Assembly (NCBI GenBank): GCA_014729445.1
Contig: WJJX01000067.1
Coordinates: forward strand, 1 to 10,348
Direction of reading: 5' to 3'
Source of the DNA: Candidatus Moraniibacteriota bacterium
GTDB taxonomy: Bacteria > Patescibacteriota > Minisyncoccia > CAIUEV01 > JAHKAQ01
DNA length: 10,348 nucleotides
Part shown: positions 1 to 5,474 of the stretch, one piece after another
How positions within the stretch are numbered: position 1 is the first letter of the stretch
How the letters are laid out: every line of letters starts with the position of its first letter
Position numbers and translations under genes: made by a program
Notes under the pieces: generated by a model
The model's input: the letters and a program-made list of their open reading frames with translations, nothing else
Told to the model about the DNA's origin: nothing
The model's database searches: none

Positions 1-2011
1 ACTGAACTTTAAGCGAGTGATCGCTGTCAAAATTTAGAACGCTACCATTGAATTGCTGGAACTGGTAACCGGCTTGAATCGGGCCCAGGATTTCTTCGGA
101 TTTGGGATAGGTGAAATAAGCGTTCAAATCCGAAAGATTTCCCGGATCATAAACTTTACTGTCGATGATTAAACCCTCCATATCCATATCCGCATAACCC
201 TTAGCTCCAACCCAGCGTCCGATATCAAAAGCCTCAAAATTATCATAATTGGTGCCGACGCCTGATTTTGTCTGCTCGGCCTCCAAATTAATCCCGAAAA
301 ACAACTTAAAATTATCCAGATCCCTGATCCCGCTGATTAATCTATATTTATTATCGGTCATTGTATTGCTGGAGTATATTCTTCCCTCACTTCCTTGAGA
401 ATCGGATCTGACCAATAACCTGGTCTTATCAATATAAAGAATATCGCCTCCGCCTCCGGAGTGATCGTAAGTAAAACTTAGTTGATCCCAGGGTGAGGTT
501 ATTTTTCCTTTAGTTATTATTCCTTTTACACTTTGAGAGCCTGAATCATCGGATTTAAATCTGGCGCTTAGGGAAAATTTATCGCCTATTGGAAATTGAG
601 GTAAATCGAACCAATCGTTTGTTCCGTCAAAATCAATAGTGGGTTTGTACATCCCGCCTGCCTCTAATTCCCAAGTTAAGTGCGGCTGATTATCTGCATT
701 GAACTGTCGAGCGTTTTTGTTATTAAATTGGGCTTTTAAAATTTTACCTCCTGAACCGGTTGAAGCAAATAATTCATTCTTAAAGACTCTCAAATTGAAA
801 ATCCAATTTTGATCGCTTTCAAAAACTTCTTTCAAAGAATAACCGTCGTAAACGAAAATTTTGCCGTTGGGATAAGAGCCTATATATAATTTATCGTTAT
901 ATACTTCGAAACCATAAAGTCGACTCTCTTTTGTATCAAAAGCCAAACTCCAGACACCGCCATCGTAAACGAAAATTTTGCCGTTATTTCCGCTGCCGGC
1001 GTAAAGTTTATTTTTATACACTACAGATCTATGAAAATTTGTCTCCCCAGCGTTGAAAACCTGACTCCAGCTTGAACCGTCGTATTCATAAACCACCGCG
1101 TTTCCTCCGGTGAATGCGTACATTTTGCCGTTATATGTAGCAAGACTGCGAACATCGGCTTGAGCAAAAGTATAAAATTGCTGCCAATTAGCCCCGTCAT
1201 ATTCGTAAATTCCTCCGGATCCACCCGCATAAAGATTTCCGTTGTATTCTGTAAAGGTAAAAATGGAACTGCCGGCGCCGTCAAAACTTTCCTTCCAGCT
1301 TATTCCGTCGTATTCGTAAATTTTAGCGCTTATATAGGTGCCGGCAAATAATTTGTTATCGTAAACTGCGAATTCCCTGATTCTTCTGACCGGCAAATCA
1401 ACATTTTGACTCCAGTTACTGCCGTCATATTCGTAGATTATACCGTTATCTCCAACTCCACAGTACAATTTACCGTCGTAAACTCTCAAACCCATTGCAT
1501 AGCTTCCGGGCGAATCCAGGCTTTCCTCAAAATCCACCTTATAGCCGGTGCCGGTCTGATCATACCAAATTCTTACCGCGCAATTATCTGCGCCCAGCTC
1601 CATATCAAAGACCCCATCCGCCATTGTATCAACGGCCATTAAGCTGTTCCAGCCGTAAACATCTATATCCCCGGCATTATCGCAGTTCAAATTATAAATC
1701 GGATAAACCGGATCAAAACCTCTCATTCGATGGTTGGCAAAAGCGGCTACCGGATTGAGATCAAGCGGTGAGAATTTTTTTAGAACTAATTTCTCGTTTG
1801 AAACTTCTGTTTCATCCAGATACTCGCCGGGGCCGGCTTTTGAATCAATCTTATCAACCTCCAAAAACTCCTCCTGATAAATCCTCTGGCCTTCCCAGCC
1901 GCCTTTTATAGTCTCGGCGGCCAAGCTTTGACCGCCCCAATAAAAAAATCCAGTCACAATCAAAACCGATAACACGCCTTTTTTGATTATTTTTTCTATT
2001 TGTTTTAACAT
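1..2011 (-). CDS. Large secreted protein, ConA/LamG-like domain with inserted seven-bladed beta-propeller (3' end outside window)
   Basis: An open frame runs from ATG at 2011 to the window edge (670 codons, no stop), so the C-terminus is missing. Residues 1-32 form a Sec signal peptide: Lys-rich start, hydrophobic core 13-24, probable cleavage near SLA-AE. Residues 85-156 and 430-635 together resemble the concanavalin/arabinofuranosidase-B-like family, with WYDQTGTG at 149-156, ADNQP at 439-443 and FDGTNDWFDLP at 461-471. Residues 157-430 carry seven repeats of the Y-(N/D/K)-(G/N)-K-L-Y ... YEYDG-x-x-W type and are predicted to fold as a beta-propeller. After LSDLNAYF (627-634) a second LamG-like unit may begin near 650. 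The ATG is supported by GAGG six bases upstream. An extracellular sugar-binding or adhesive role is inferred; no catalytic residue is identified. Confidence 0.85.
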   Translation of the reverse strand, partial: MLKQIEKIIKKGVLSVLIVTGFFYWGGQSLAAETIKGGWEGQRIYQEEFLEVDKIDSKAGPGEYLDETEVSNEKLVLKKFSPLDLNPVAAFANHRMRGFDPVYPIYNLNCDNAGDIDVYGWNSLMAVDTMADGVFDMELGADNCAVRIWYDQTGTGYKVDFEESLDSPGSYAMGLRVYDGKLYCGVGDNGIIYEYDGSNWSQNVDLPVRRIREFAVYDNKLFAGTYISAKIYEYDGISWKESFDGAGSSIFTFTEYNGNLYAGGSGGIYEYDGANWQQFYTFAQADVRSLATYNGKMYAFTGGNAVVYEYDGSSWSQVFNAGETNFHRSVVYKNKLYAGSGNNGKIFVYDGGVWSLAFDTKESRLYGFEVYNDKLYIGSYPNGKIFVYDGYSLKEVFESDQNWIFNLRVFKNELFASTGSGGKILKAQFNNKNARQFNADNQPHLTWELEAGGMYKPTIDFDGTNDWFDLPQFPIGDKFSLSARFKSDDSGSQSVKGIITKGKITSPWDQLSFTYDHSGGGGDILYIDKTRLLVRSDSQGSEGRIYSSNTMTDNKYRLISGIRDLDNFKLFFGINLEAEQTKSGVGTNYDNFEAFDIGRWVGAKGYADMDMEGLIIDSKVYDPGNLSDLNAYFTYPKSEEILGPIQAGYQFQQFNGSVLNFDSDHSLKVQ
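722..1543 (-). repeat. Seven tandem beta-propeller blade repeats within the secreted protein gene
   Basis: Seven blade units occupy residues 157-430. The Y-x-x-K-L-Y motif begins at residues 178, 217, 256, 293, 332, 371 and 410, so the spacing is 39, 39, 37, 39, 39, 39. Six blades carry a following (I/V)-(Y/F)-x-YDG segment, usually with W or L after it; the seventh stops at KILKAQF. The strand KVDFEES before blade 1 matches the outer strand that follows YDG-x-x-W in the other blades, so it probably completes blade 7 and closes the ring. This is a Kelch- or WD-like propeller by layout, but without the diagnostic residues of either family. Blades 5 and 6 share an exact 23-base stretch at the DNA level (846-868 and 963-985), suggesting duplication of a 117-base unit. 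Confidence 0.8.
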
Positions 2012-2016
2012 TTTTA

Positions 2017-2021
2017 TCCTC
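2017..2021 (-). promoter_or_regulatory. Shine-Dalgarno site of the secreted protein gene
   Basis: On the minus strand GAGGA lies just upstream of ATG at 2011, with six bases between GAGG and the start codon. It fixes the start of the secreted protein. It is the only well-placed Shine-Dalgarno motif I can find in the window, since the other complete genes have A/T-rich leaders. Confidence 0.65.
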
Positions 2022-2100
2022 AATATAACCAAAACAATATCCAATAAAGCCTAATCCCTCAATTAAATCCTGTCTGAAGCTTTAAACCTGATTTAAATTA

Positions 2101-2129
2101 AATATAATTTACCATTCCAGAAAAATCAA
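2101..2129 (-). promoter_or_regulatory. Probable sigma-70-type promoter of the secreted protein gene
   Basis: Minus-strand TTGATT (2124-2129, -35) and TATATT (2101-2106, -10) are separated by 17 bases, which is the optimal spacing. The matches to consensus are 4/6 and 5/6. Transcription would begin near 2094, giving a leader of about 80 bases before ATG at 2011. A second possible -10, TATAAT at 2148-2153, sits in a palindrome but has no good -35. Confidence 0.45.
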
Positions 2130-2415
2130 CGTTTGAGATGATTCCAGATTATAATCGGCCCATCCCTTAACTAAAAAGCTTATTTCATAATAATAAAATG
2201 ATTAATGTCTTTTAGGAGGCTGGGAGGATTATTCTTTGCTCGGAGGGATTAAATTCAAAAATAAAACCTTAATTAACTCAATGGACGCTTTAAGTTTTAA
2301 AATGATTTTGAGTCATTTAATTGTTTTTGGAGTGAAACGTTTCCGATTTTTTGAATTTGGCAACTTGAAAATATAAAAACAAATAGGAGGACAGAAGGGT
2401 TGCCTAAATTCCAGT

Positions 2416-2436
2416 AAGCCCCCGTGGCGGGGGCTT
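2416..2436 (+). repeat. GC-rich inverted repeat (9-bp stem, 3-base loop) upstream of murI
   Basis: AAGCCCCCG (2416-2424) and CGGGGGCTT (2428-2436) are perfect inverted copies around a TGG loop, in otherwise A/T-rich DNA. Neither side is followed by a T-run on either strand, so this is not a classical intrinsic terminator. It ends 8 bases before the extended -10 of murI and occupies the place where a -35 box would be. It could be a regulatory hairpin or a copy of a small dispersed repeat. Confidence 0.7.
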
Positions 2437-2444
2437 GGGGGTTC

Positions 2445-2453
2445 TGTTATACT
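2445..2453 (+). promoter_or_regulatory. Extended -10 promoter element for murI
   Basis: TGTTATACT matches the extended -10 pattern TGN-TATAAT with 5/6 in the hexamer (TATACT, 2448-2453). No -35 box is present at 16-18 bases, because the GC-rich hairpin lies there; extended -10 promoters can work without one. The start site would be near 2460, leaving an A-rich leader of about 19 bases before ATG at 2479. Confidence 0.5.
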
Positions 2454-2478
2454 AAAAACCTTAGCCTAATTAAAAAAA

Positions 2479-3297
2479 ATGCTTGGAATTTATGATTCCG
2501 GAATTGGAGGGGTTACGGTTTTAAATGAAATTAAAAAGGAATTGCCGGATTTGAGTTTTCAATATTTGGCGGACAAGGATTTTTTTCCTTTGGGCGAAAA
2601 ATCGATCGATGAAATCCAAAGAAGGGTTACCTTGGCTTCGAGTTTTTTATTCCAAAACGGCTGCGACTTGATTGTACTGGCCTGCAATACCGCGGGGGTT
2701 AATTCGATTCGCTATCTGCAGAATGTTTGGCTTCGGGAAAAAAAATTTAAAAACAAGCAGATTTTGAGTATCACCAAACCGTTTACCGAAGAAATTGAAA
2801 AAAAATTGGCTAAAAACAAAAAAGCTTTAGGCCTGCTTCTTGCGACTCGGGCGACTTATAGGAGCGCGTTTTATCAATACGAATTAACTCATTGCGGTTT
2901 TGGAAATATTGTTTTTGCTAAAGCCGAAAATTTGGCAGGCGCGATTGAAGAAAACGATTTTAAAAAAAGCGAAAGGATTTTAAGGGAGATTTTTAAAAAT
3001 GATTTAAATTTTAAACAACCAAATTTTATTCTGCTTGCCTGCACTCATTATCCCTTGATCCAAAATCAAATTAAGCAGATCTTTAATCAAAGAGCTTTGA
3101 TAATCGATCCGGCAAAACCGACCGCCAGAAAATTAAAACTTTATTTAGAAAGACATCAAGAATATAAGCTGCCAAAGAATCAAAAACCCGATATCTTTTG
3201 GATAAGCAAAAACTCTGATGAAATAAAAGCTAATATTGGAAAATTCTACCAATCTGATAATTATAAAATAAAAAAAGTTGACTTGCCTTTTGGATAG
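2479..3297 (+). CDS. murI: Glutamate racemase
   Basis: MurI interconverts L- and D-glutamate in the cytoplasm without a cofactor, supplying D-Glu for peptidoglycan stem peptides. The 272-residue protein has normal family length. It starts with the GIYDSGIGG signature (residues 3-11, Asp6 and Ser7). It keeps both catalytic cysteines: Cys69 in LACNTAG and Cys188 in LACTHYPL, the latter with His190. LATRATYRSAFY (121-132) matches the conserved T-R-x-T segment. The loop that usually reads GDTAR-x-PYG is altered here to ADKDFFPLGEKS (31-42), and the usual CP motif before the hinge glutamate is not visible near 145-157. An Asp/Glu racemase superfamily enzyme with shifted specificity is therefore possible, but glutamate racemase is the best call. 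The ATG has no Shine-Dalgarno motif; it is chosen because the family motif begins at residue 3. Confidence 0.88.
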   Translation: MLGIYDSGIGGVTVLNEIKKELPDLSFQYLADKDFFPLGEKSIDEIQRRVTLASSFLFQNGCDLIVLACNTAGVNSIRYLQNVWLREKKFKNKQILSITKPFTEEIEKKLAKNKKALGLLLATRATYRSAFYQYELTHCGFGNIVFAKAENLAGAIEENDFKKSERILREIFKNDLNFKQPNFILLACTHYPLIQNQIKQIFNQRALIIDPAKPTARKLKLYLERHQEYKLPKNQKPDIFWISKNSDEIKANIGKFYQSDNYKIKKVDLPFG

Positions 3298-3381
3298 CCT
3301 TAAACTAAAAATTAAAGAATCCCGTTTAGTTCGAAGTGTCCGCTTGGGAATCAGTCTGTTTTTATTCTAAAAAATTAATTT

Positions 3382-4368
3382 ATGAAATTATTAATTAATA
3401 TTCCGGCTTATAACGAGGAAAAGGTTTTGGCAAAAACCCTCAAGACTCTGCCTAAAAAGATCAAGGGTTTTGACAAAGTCAAAATTCAGATTATCGACGA
3501 CGGCTCAAAAGACAAGACCAAAACAATCGCCCAAAAAGCCGGAGCCGATTATGTTTATTCCCACCGGATTAACCGGGGGCTGGGTTCGGCTTTTCGAACC
3601 GCGGTTTTTAAAGCTTTGGAAAACGGTTTCGGCGTTATGGTCAACATCGATGCGGACGGTCAATTCAACAGCGCCGATATTAACAAGCTGGTTGAACCGA
3701 TTTTAAAAAATCAGGCGGATATTGTTATCGGATCCCGCTTTTCCGGAATCAAACCCAAAAACATGCCCTGGATCAAAAGTTTCTTGAATCGTATGGGCGC
3801 CCGGATGGTGGGGTGGTTCTTGAGAGTAAAAACCGACGATTTGACTTGCGGTTTTAGAGCCTACAACAAAGAAGCCATGTTAAAATTAAATCTAAACAAC
3901 CAATTTACCTACACTCAGGAAACCATCATCGACGCGATTAACAAAAATTTAAACGTTATCTGGAAACCGGTTAGGGTAACCTATTTTAAAGACCGCAAAG
4001 CCAAAATGACCAAAAGTATTTCCAATTTTATTTATCAATCAATGATGATCATTTTTAGGACGATTAGAGATACCAAACCTTTGAAATTTTTTGGTATTCC
4101 GGCTTTTAGTATCCTTTGTGCTTCTTTAGTTATCTTTTTGTTTGTTCTGATAAGTTATATTTATGGTTATCTGGAAACCGGTGTTTTTAAGGTTACGCCT
4201 TACAGAAACTGGCTTTTCTTAGCCAGTATTCTGCTGATTTTAGGAATCCAGTCTTTGGTTTTTGCTTTTCTGGCTGATATGATAAAAAGCAACAGAAAAA
4301 TAGCTGAAGATGAAATGTACGAAAGCCGCAAAAAGAATTTTAGCAGGTCCAAACAAACCGATAAATAA
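3382..4368 (+). CDS. Family 2 glycosyltransferase, polyprenyl-phosphate type, with two C-terminal membrane segments
   Basis: This is a GT-A fold glycosyltransferase (GT2, dolichyl-phosphate-mannose synthase/GtrB-like) expected to move a sugar from a nucleotide donor to a polyprenyl phosphate at the inner face of the membrane. Visible motifs in order are IPAYNEE (7-13), DDGSKDKT (39-46), NRGLGSA (64-70), the metal-binding DADGQ (90-94), GSRF (117-120) and DDLTCGFRAY (152-161). Two hydrophobic segments, about 238-262 and 277-299, anchor the C-terminus; a Lys/Arg-rich tail follows. At 328 residues it fits the subgroup with two membrane helices. The donor sugar cannot be told. It heads a tight group with yggU (5-base gap) and mreC, pointing to envelope work. 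The start lacks a Shine-Dalgarno motif, but the IPAYNEE motif begins at residue 7, so it is secure. Confidence 0.88.
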   Translation: MKLLINIPAYNEEKVLAKTLKTLPKKIKGFDKVKIQIIDDGSKDKTKTIAQKAGADYVYSHRINRGLGSAFRTAVFKALENGFGVMVNIDADGQFNSADINKLVEPILKNQADIVIGSRFSGIKPKNMPWIKSFLNRMGARMVGWFLRVKTDDLTCGFRAYNKEAMLKLNLNNQFTYTQETIIDAINKNLNVIWKPVRVTYFKDRKAKMTKSISNFIYQSMMIIFRTIRDTKPLKFFGIPAFSILCASLVIFLFVLISYIYGYLETGVFKVTPYRNWLFLASILLILGIQSLVFAFLADMIKSNRKIAEDEMYESRKKNFSRSKQTDK

Positions 4369-4373
4369 ACCAA

Positions 4374-4604
4374 ATGCAAATAACAGTTAGAGTAATTACC
4401 AACGCTAAATCTAATTTAATAGAAAAATCGGCCTTTGATTCATATAAGGTTAAATTAAGATCCATTCCCCGAAAGGGAAAGGCCAATCGGGAGTTAATCC
4501 AAGTTTTAAGCGACTTTTTTAAAATTAAAAAATCTCAAATATCCATTTTGAAGGGACAGAAGGATAAAATCAAAATCATTGAAATGAAACTTAATCAAAA
4601 TTAA
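4374..4604 (+). CDS. yggU: DUF167/YggU family protein
   Basis: A 76-residue protein of the DUF167 (YggU) family, whose biochemical role is not established. Family features visible are an N-terminal strand with V-x-x-NAK (6-12), YKVKLRSIPRKGKANRELI (24-42), in which the KGKAN core is the family hallmark, a helix LIQVLSDFFKIKKSQI, and the closing ILKGQKDKIKIIEM (58-71) with its conserved glycine. Length is slightly under the usual 90-100. It sits 5 bases after the glycosyltransferase and 3 bases before mreC, so it is almost certainly co-transcribed and perhaps translationally coupled. No Shine-Dalgarno motif precedes the ATG. Members of this family are widespread and often found near cell-division or envelope genes, so context gives only a weak hint. 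Confidence 0.85.
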   Translation: MQITVRVITNAKSNLIEKSAFDSYKVKLRSIPRKGKANRELIQVLSDFFKIKKSQISILKGQKDKIKIIEMKLNQN

Positions 4605-4607
4605 TTT

Positions 4608-5447
4608 ATGCTGAAACAAGAACGAAAATCTTTTTATAGGATCTTTTTTATTGTATTACTTATTATTATTTTTATTATTTTTAATCGGCAGGGTTTCTTT
4701 AAACCCTTAAAGGGAATTTTCATTTCTCTTTTCACAGCCTCTTCCGATTCGGCGAGAAAAAACTCGATCGACACCAGAAACTTTTTTTCCACTCTACTTT
4801 CCATCGATTCGGTGATCGAAGAAAACAACCACTTAAAAGAACTGGAATTAAAACATAAAAGTTTGAAACAAGAAAACAACGAGATCCTGGAGGAAAATCA
4901 AAAACTAAGAGAAGAACTGGAGCTTTTGCCGAGAAACGAATTTAACCTTGAGACCGCGGAAATCGTCGGTTCCGATATCGCCTCTGACAAAGAGGTTTTA
5001 ATTATTAATAAAGGCCAAGAGCAGGGAATTCGAACCGGCATGCCGGTTATTATAAGCGACAGAATCTTTGTCGGCGAAGTTTACGAGGTTTTCAGTAATC
5101 GATCGAAAATCATTTTATCAGTTAGTTCGCTGGCTCATTTCGACGTAACCTCCAATGAAAAAGATTACATCCTGGCGGCTCAAGGCAGTTTCGACCTGGA
5201 GCTTAAAAGTGAAAAAATTCAAAATAACATCAATGTCGAAGAGGGAGACGTGCTTATAACCGCGGGCAAACTGAAAAAATTTCCCAAAGGCCTTCTGGTT
5301 GGAAAGGTAATCAAATTAAGGCCTTCTTTGAATGGTTTGTCCAACGAGGCGATTATCCAGCCTTTTTATTCCGCCAGTAATTTGAAATTTGTCTCTGTAA
5401 TAACCGGACTTAAGGAAAAAGAATCAGAAAAAAACGAGGATTCTTAA
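4608..5447 (+). CDS. mreC: Rod shape-determining protein MreC
   Basis: MreC is a bitopic membrane protein of the elongasome that links the MreB cytoskeleton to peptidoglycan synthesis. The 279-residue product has the expected layout: short basic cytoplasmic start, one membrane helix (about 11-26), a juxtamembrane segment, a Glu/Lys-rich coiled coil (about 66-107), then a beta-rich extracytoplasmic domain with the family patterns NKGQEQGIRTGMPVI (134-148), VGEVYEVFSNRSKIILSVS (155-173), VEEGDVLITAG and FPKGLLVGKV. It ends with a charged tail. It starts 3 bases after yggU. No mreB or mreD follows; the next gene runs the other way, so the usual mreBCD cluster is broken here. The leader is A/T-rich without a Shine-Dalgarno motif and is identical over 14 bases to that of the glycosyltransferase gene. 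Confidence 0.9.
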   Translation: MLKQERKSFYRIFFIVLLIIIFIIFNRQGFFKPLKGIFISLFTASSDSARKNSIDTRNFFSTLLSIDSVIEENNHLKELELKHKSLKQENNEILEENQKLREELELLPRNEFNLETAEIVGSDIASDKEVLIINKGQEQGIRTGMPVIISDRIFVGEVYEVFSNRSKIILSVSSLAHFDVTSNEKDYILAAQGSFDLELKSEKIQNNINVEEGDVLITAGKLKKFPKGLLVGKVIKLRPSLNGLSNEAIIQPFYSASNLKFVSVITGLKEKESEKNEDS

Positions 5448-5474
5448 AGCTAATCGTTAAATCGATATTAAGAG

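Larger units (their letters stand above)
2012..2478. other. 467-base divergent intergenic region
   Basis: No convincing gene lies here. It contains the minus-strand promoter and RBS described above and, at the right end, a hairpin and an extended -10 for the racemase gene. Between them are four purine-rich, Shine-Dalgarno-like tracts (2214-2219, 2222-2228, 2242-2248, 2385-2391), none followed by a credible reading frame, and two 10-base perfect palindromes, GATTATAATC (2147-2156) and GAAACGTTTC (2334-2343), either of which could be an operator. A 31-codon frame at 2281-2376 has no ribosome binding site at the right distance and no recognisable product. Confidence 0.6.

Noticed and set aside
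1021..1758. Several open frames on both strands over the propeller region
   Set aside because: They are shadows of the long minus-strand frame, which has a signal peptide, regular repeats and family motifs.
2281..2376. 31-codon plus-strand frame starting at ATG 2281
   Set aside because: No ribosome binding site at proper distance, no recognisable motif, and it covers a palindrome and A/T-rich DNA typical of a spacer.
2400..2417. TTG start following AGGAGG at 2385-2390
   Set aside because: The frame ends after five codons and overlaps the GC-rich hairpin; not a credible gene or leader peptide.
2416..2444. Hairpin as a rho-independent terminator
   Set aside because: No T-run follows the stem on either strand, and both flanking genes point away from it.
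3344..3368. TTGGGA and TATTCT as a promoter of the glycosyltransferase group
   Set aside because: The spacing is only 13 bases and no extended -10 is present; I cannot place this promoter with confidence.
5444..5471. Imperfect inverted repeat between mreC and alaS as a two-way terminator
   Set aside because: The pairing is A/T-rich with mismatches and has no clear T-tract; too weak to call.
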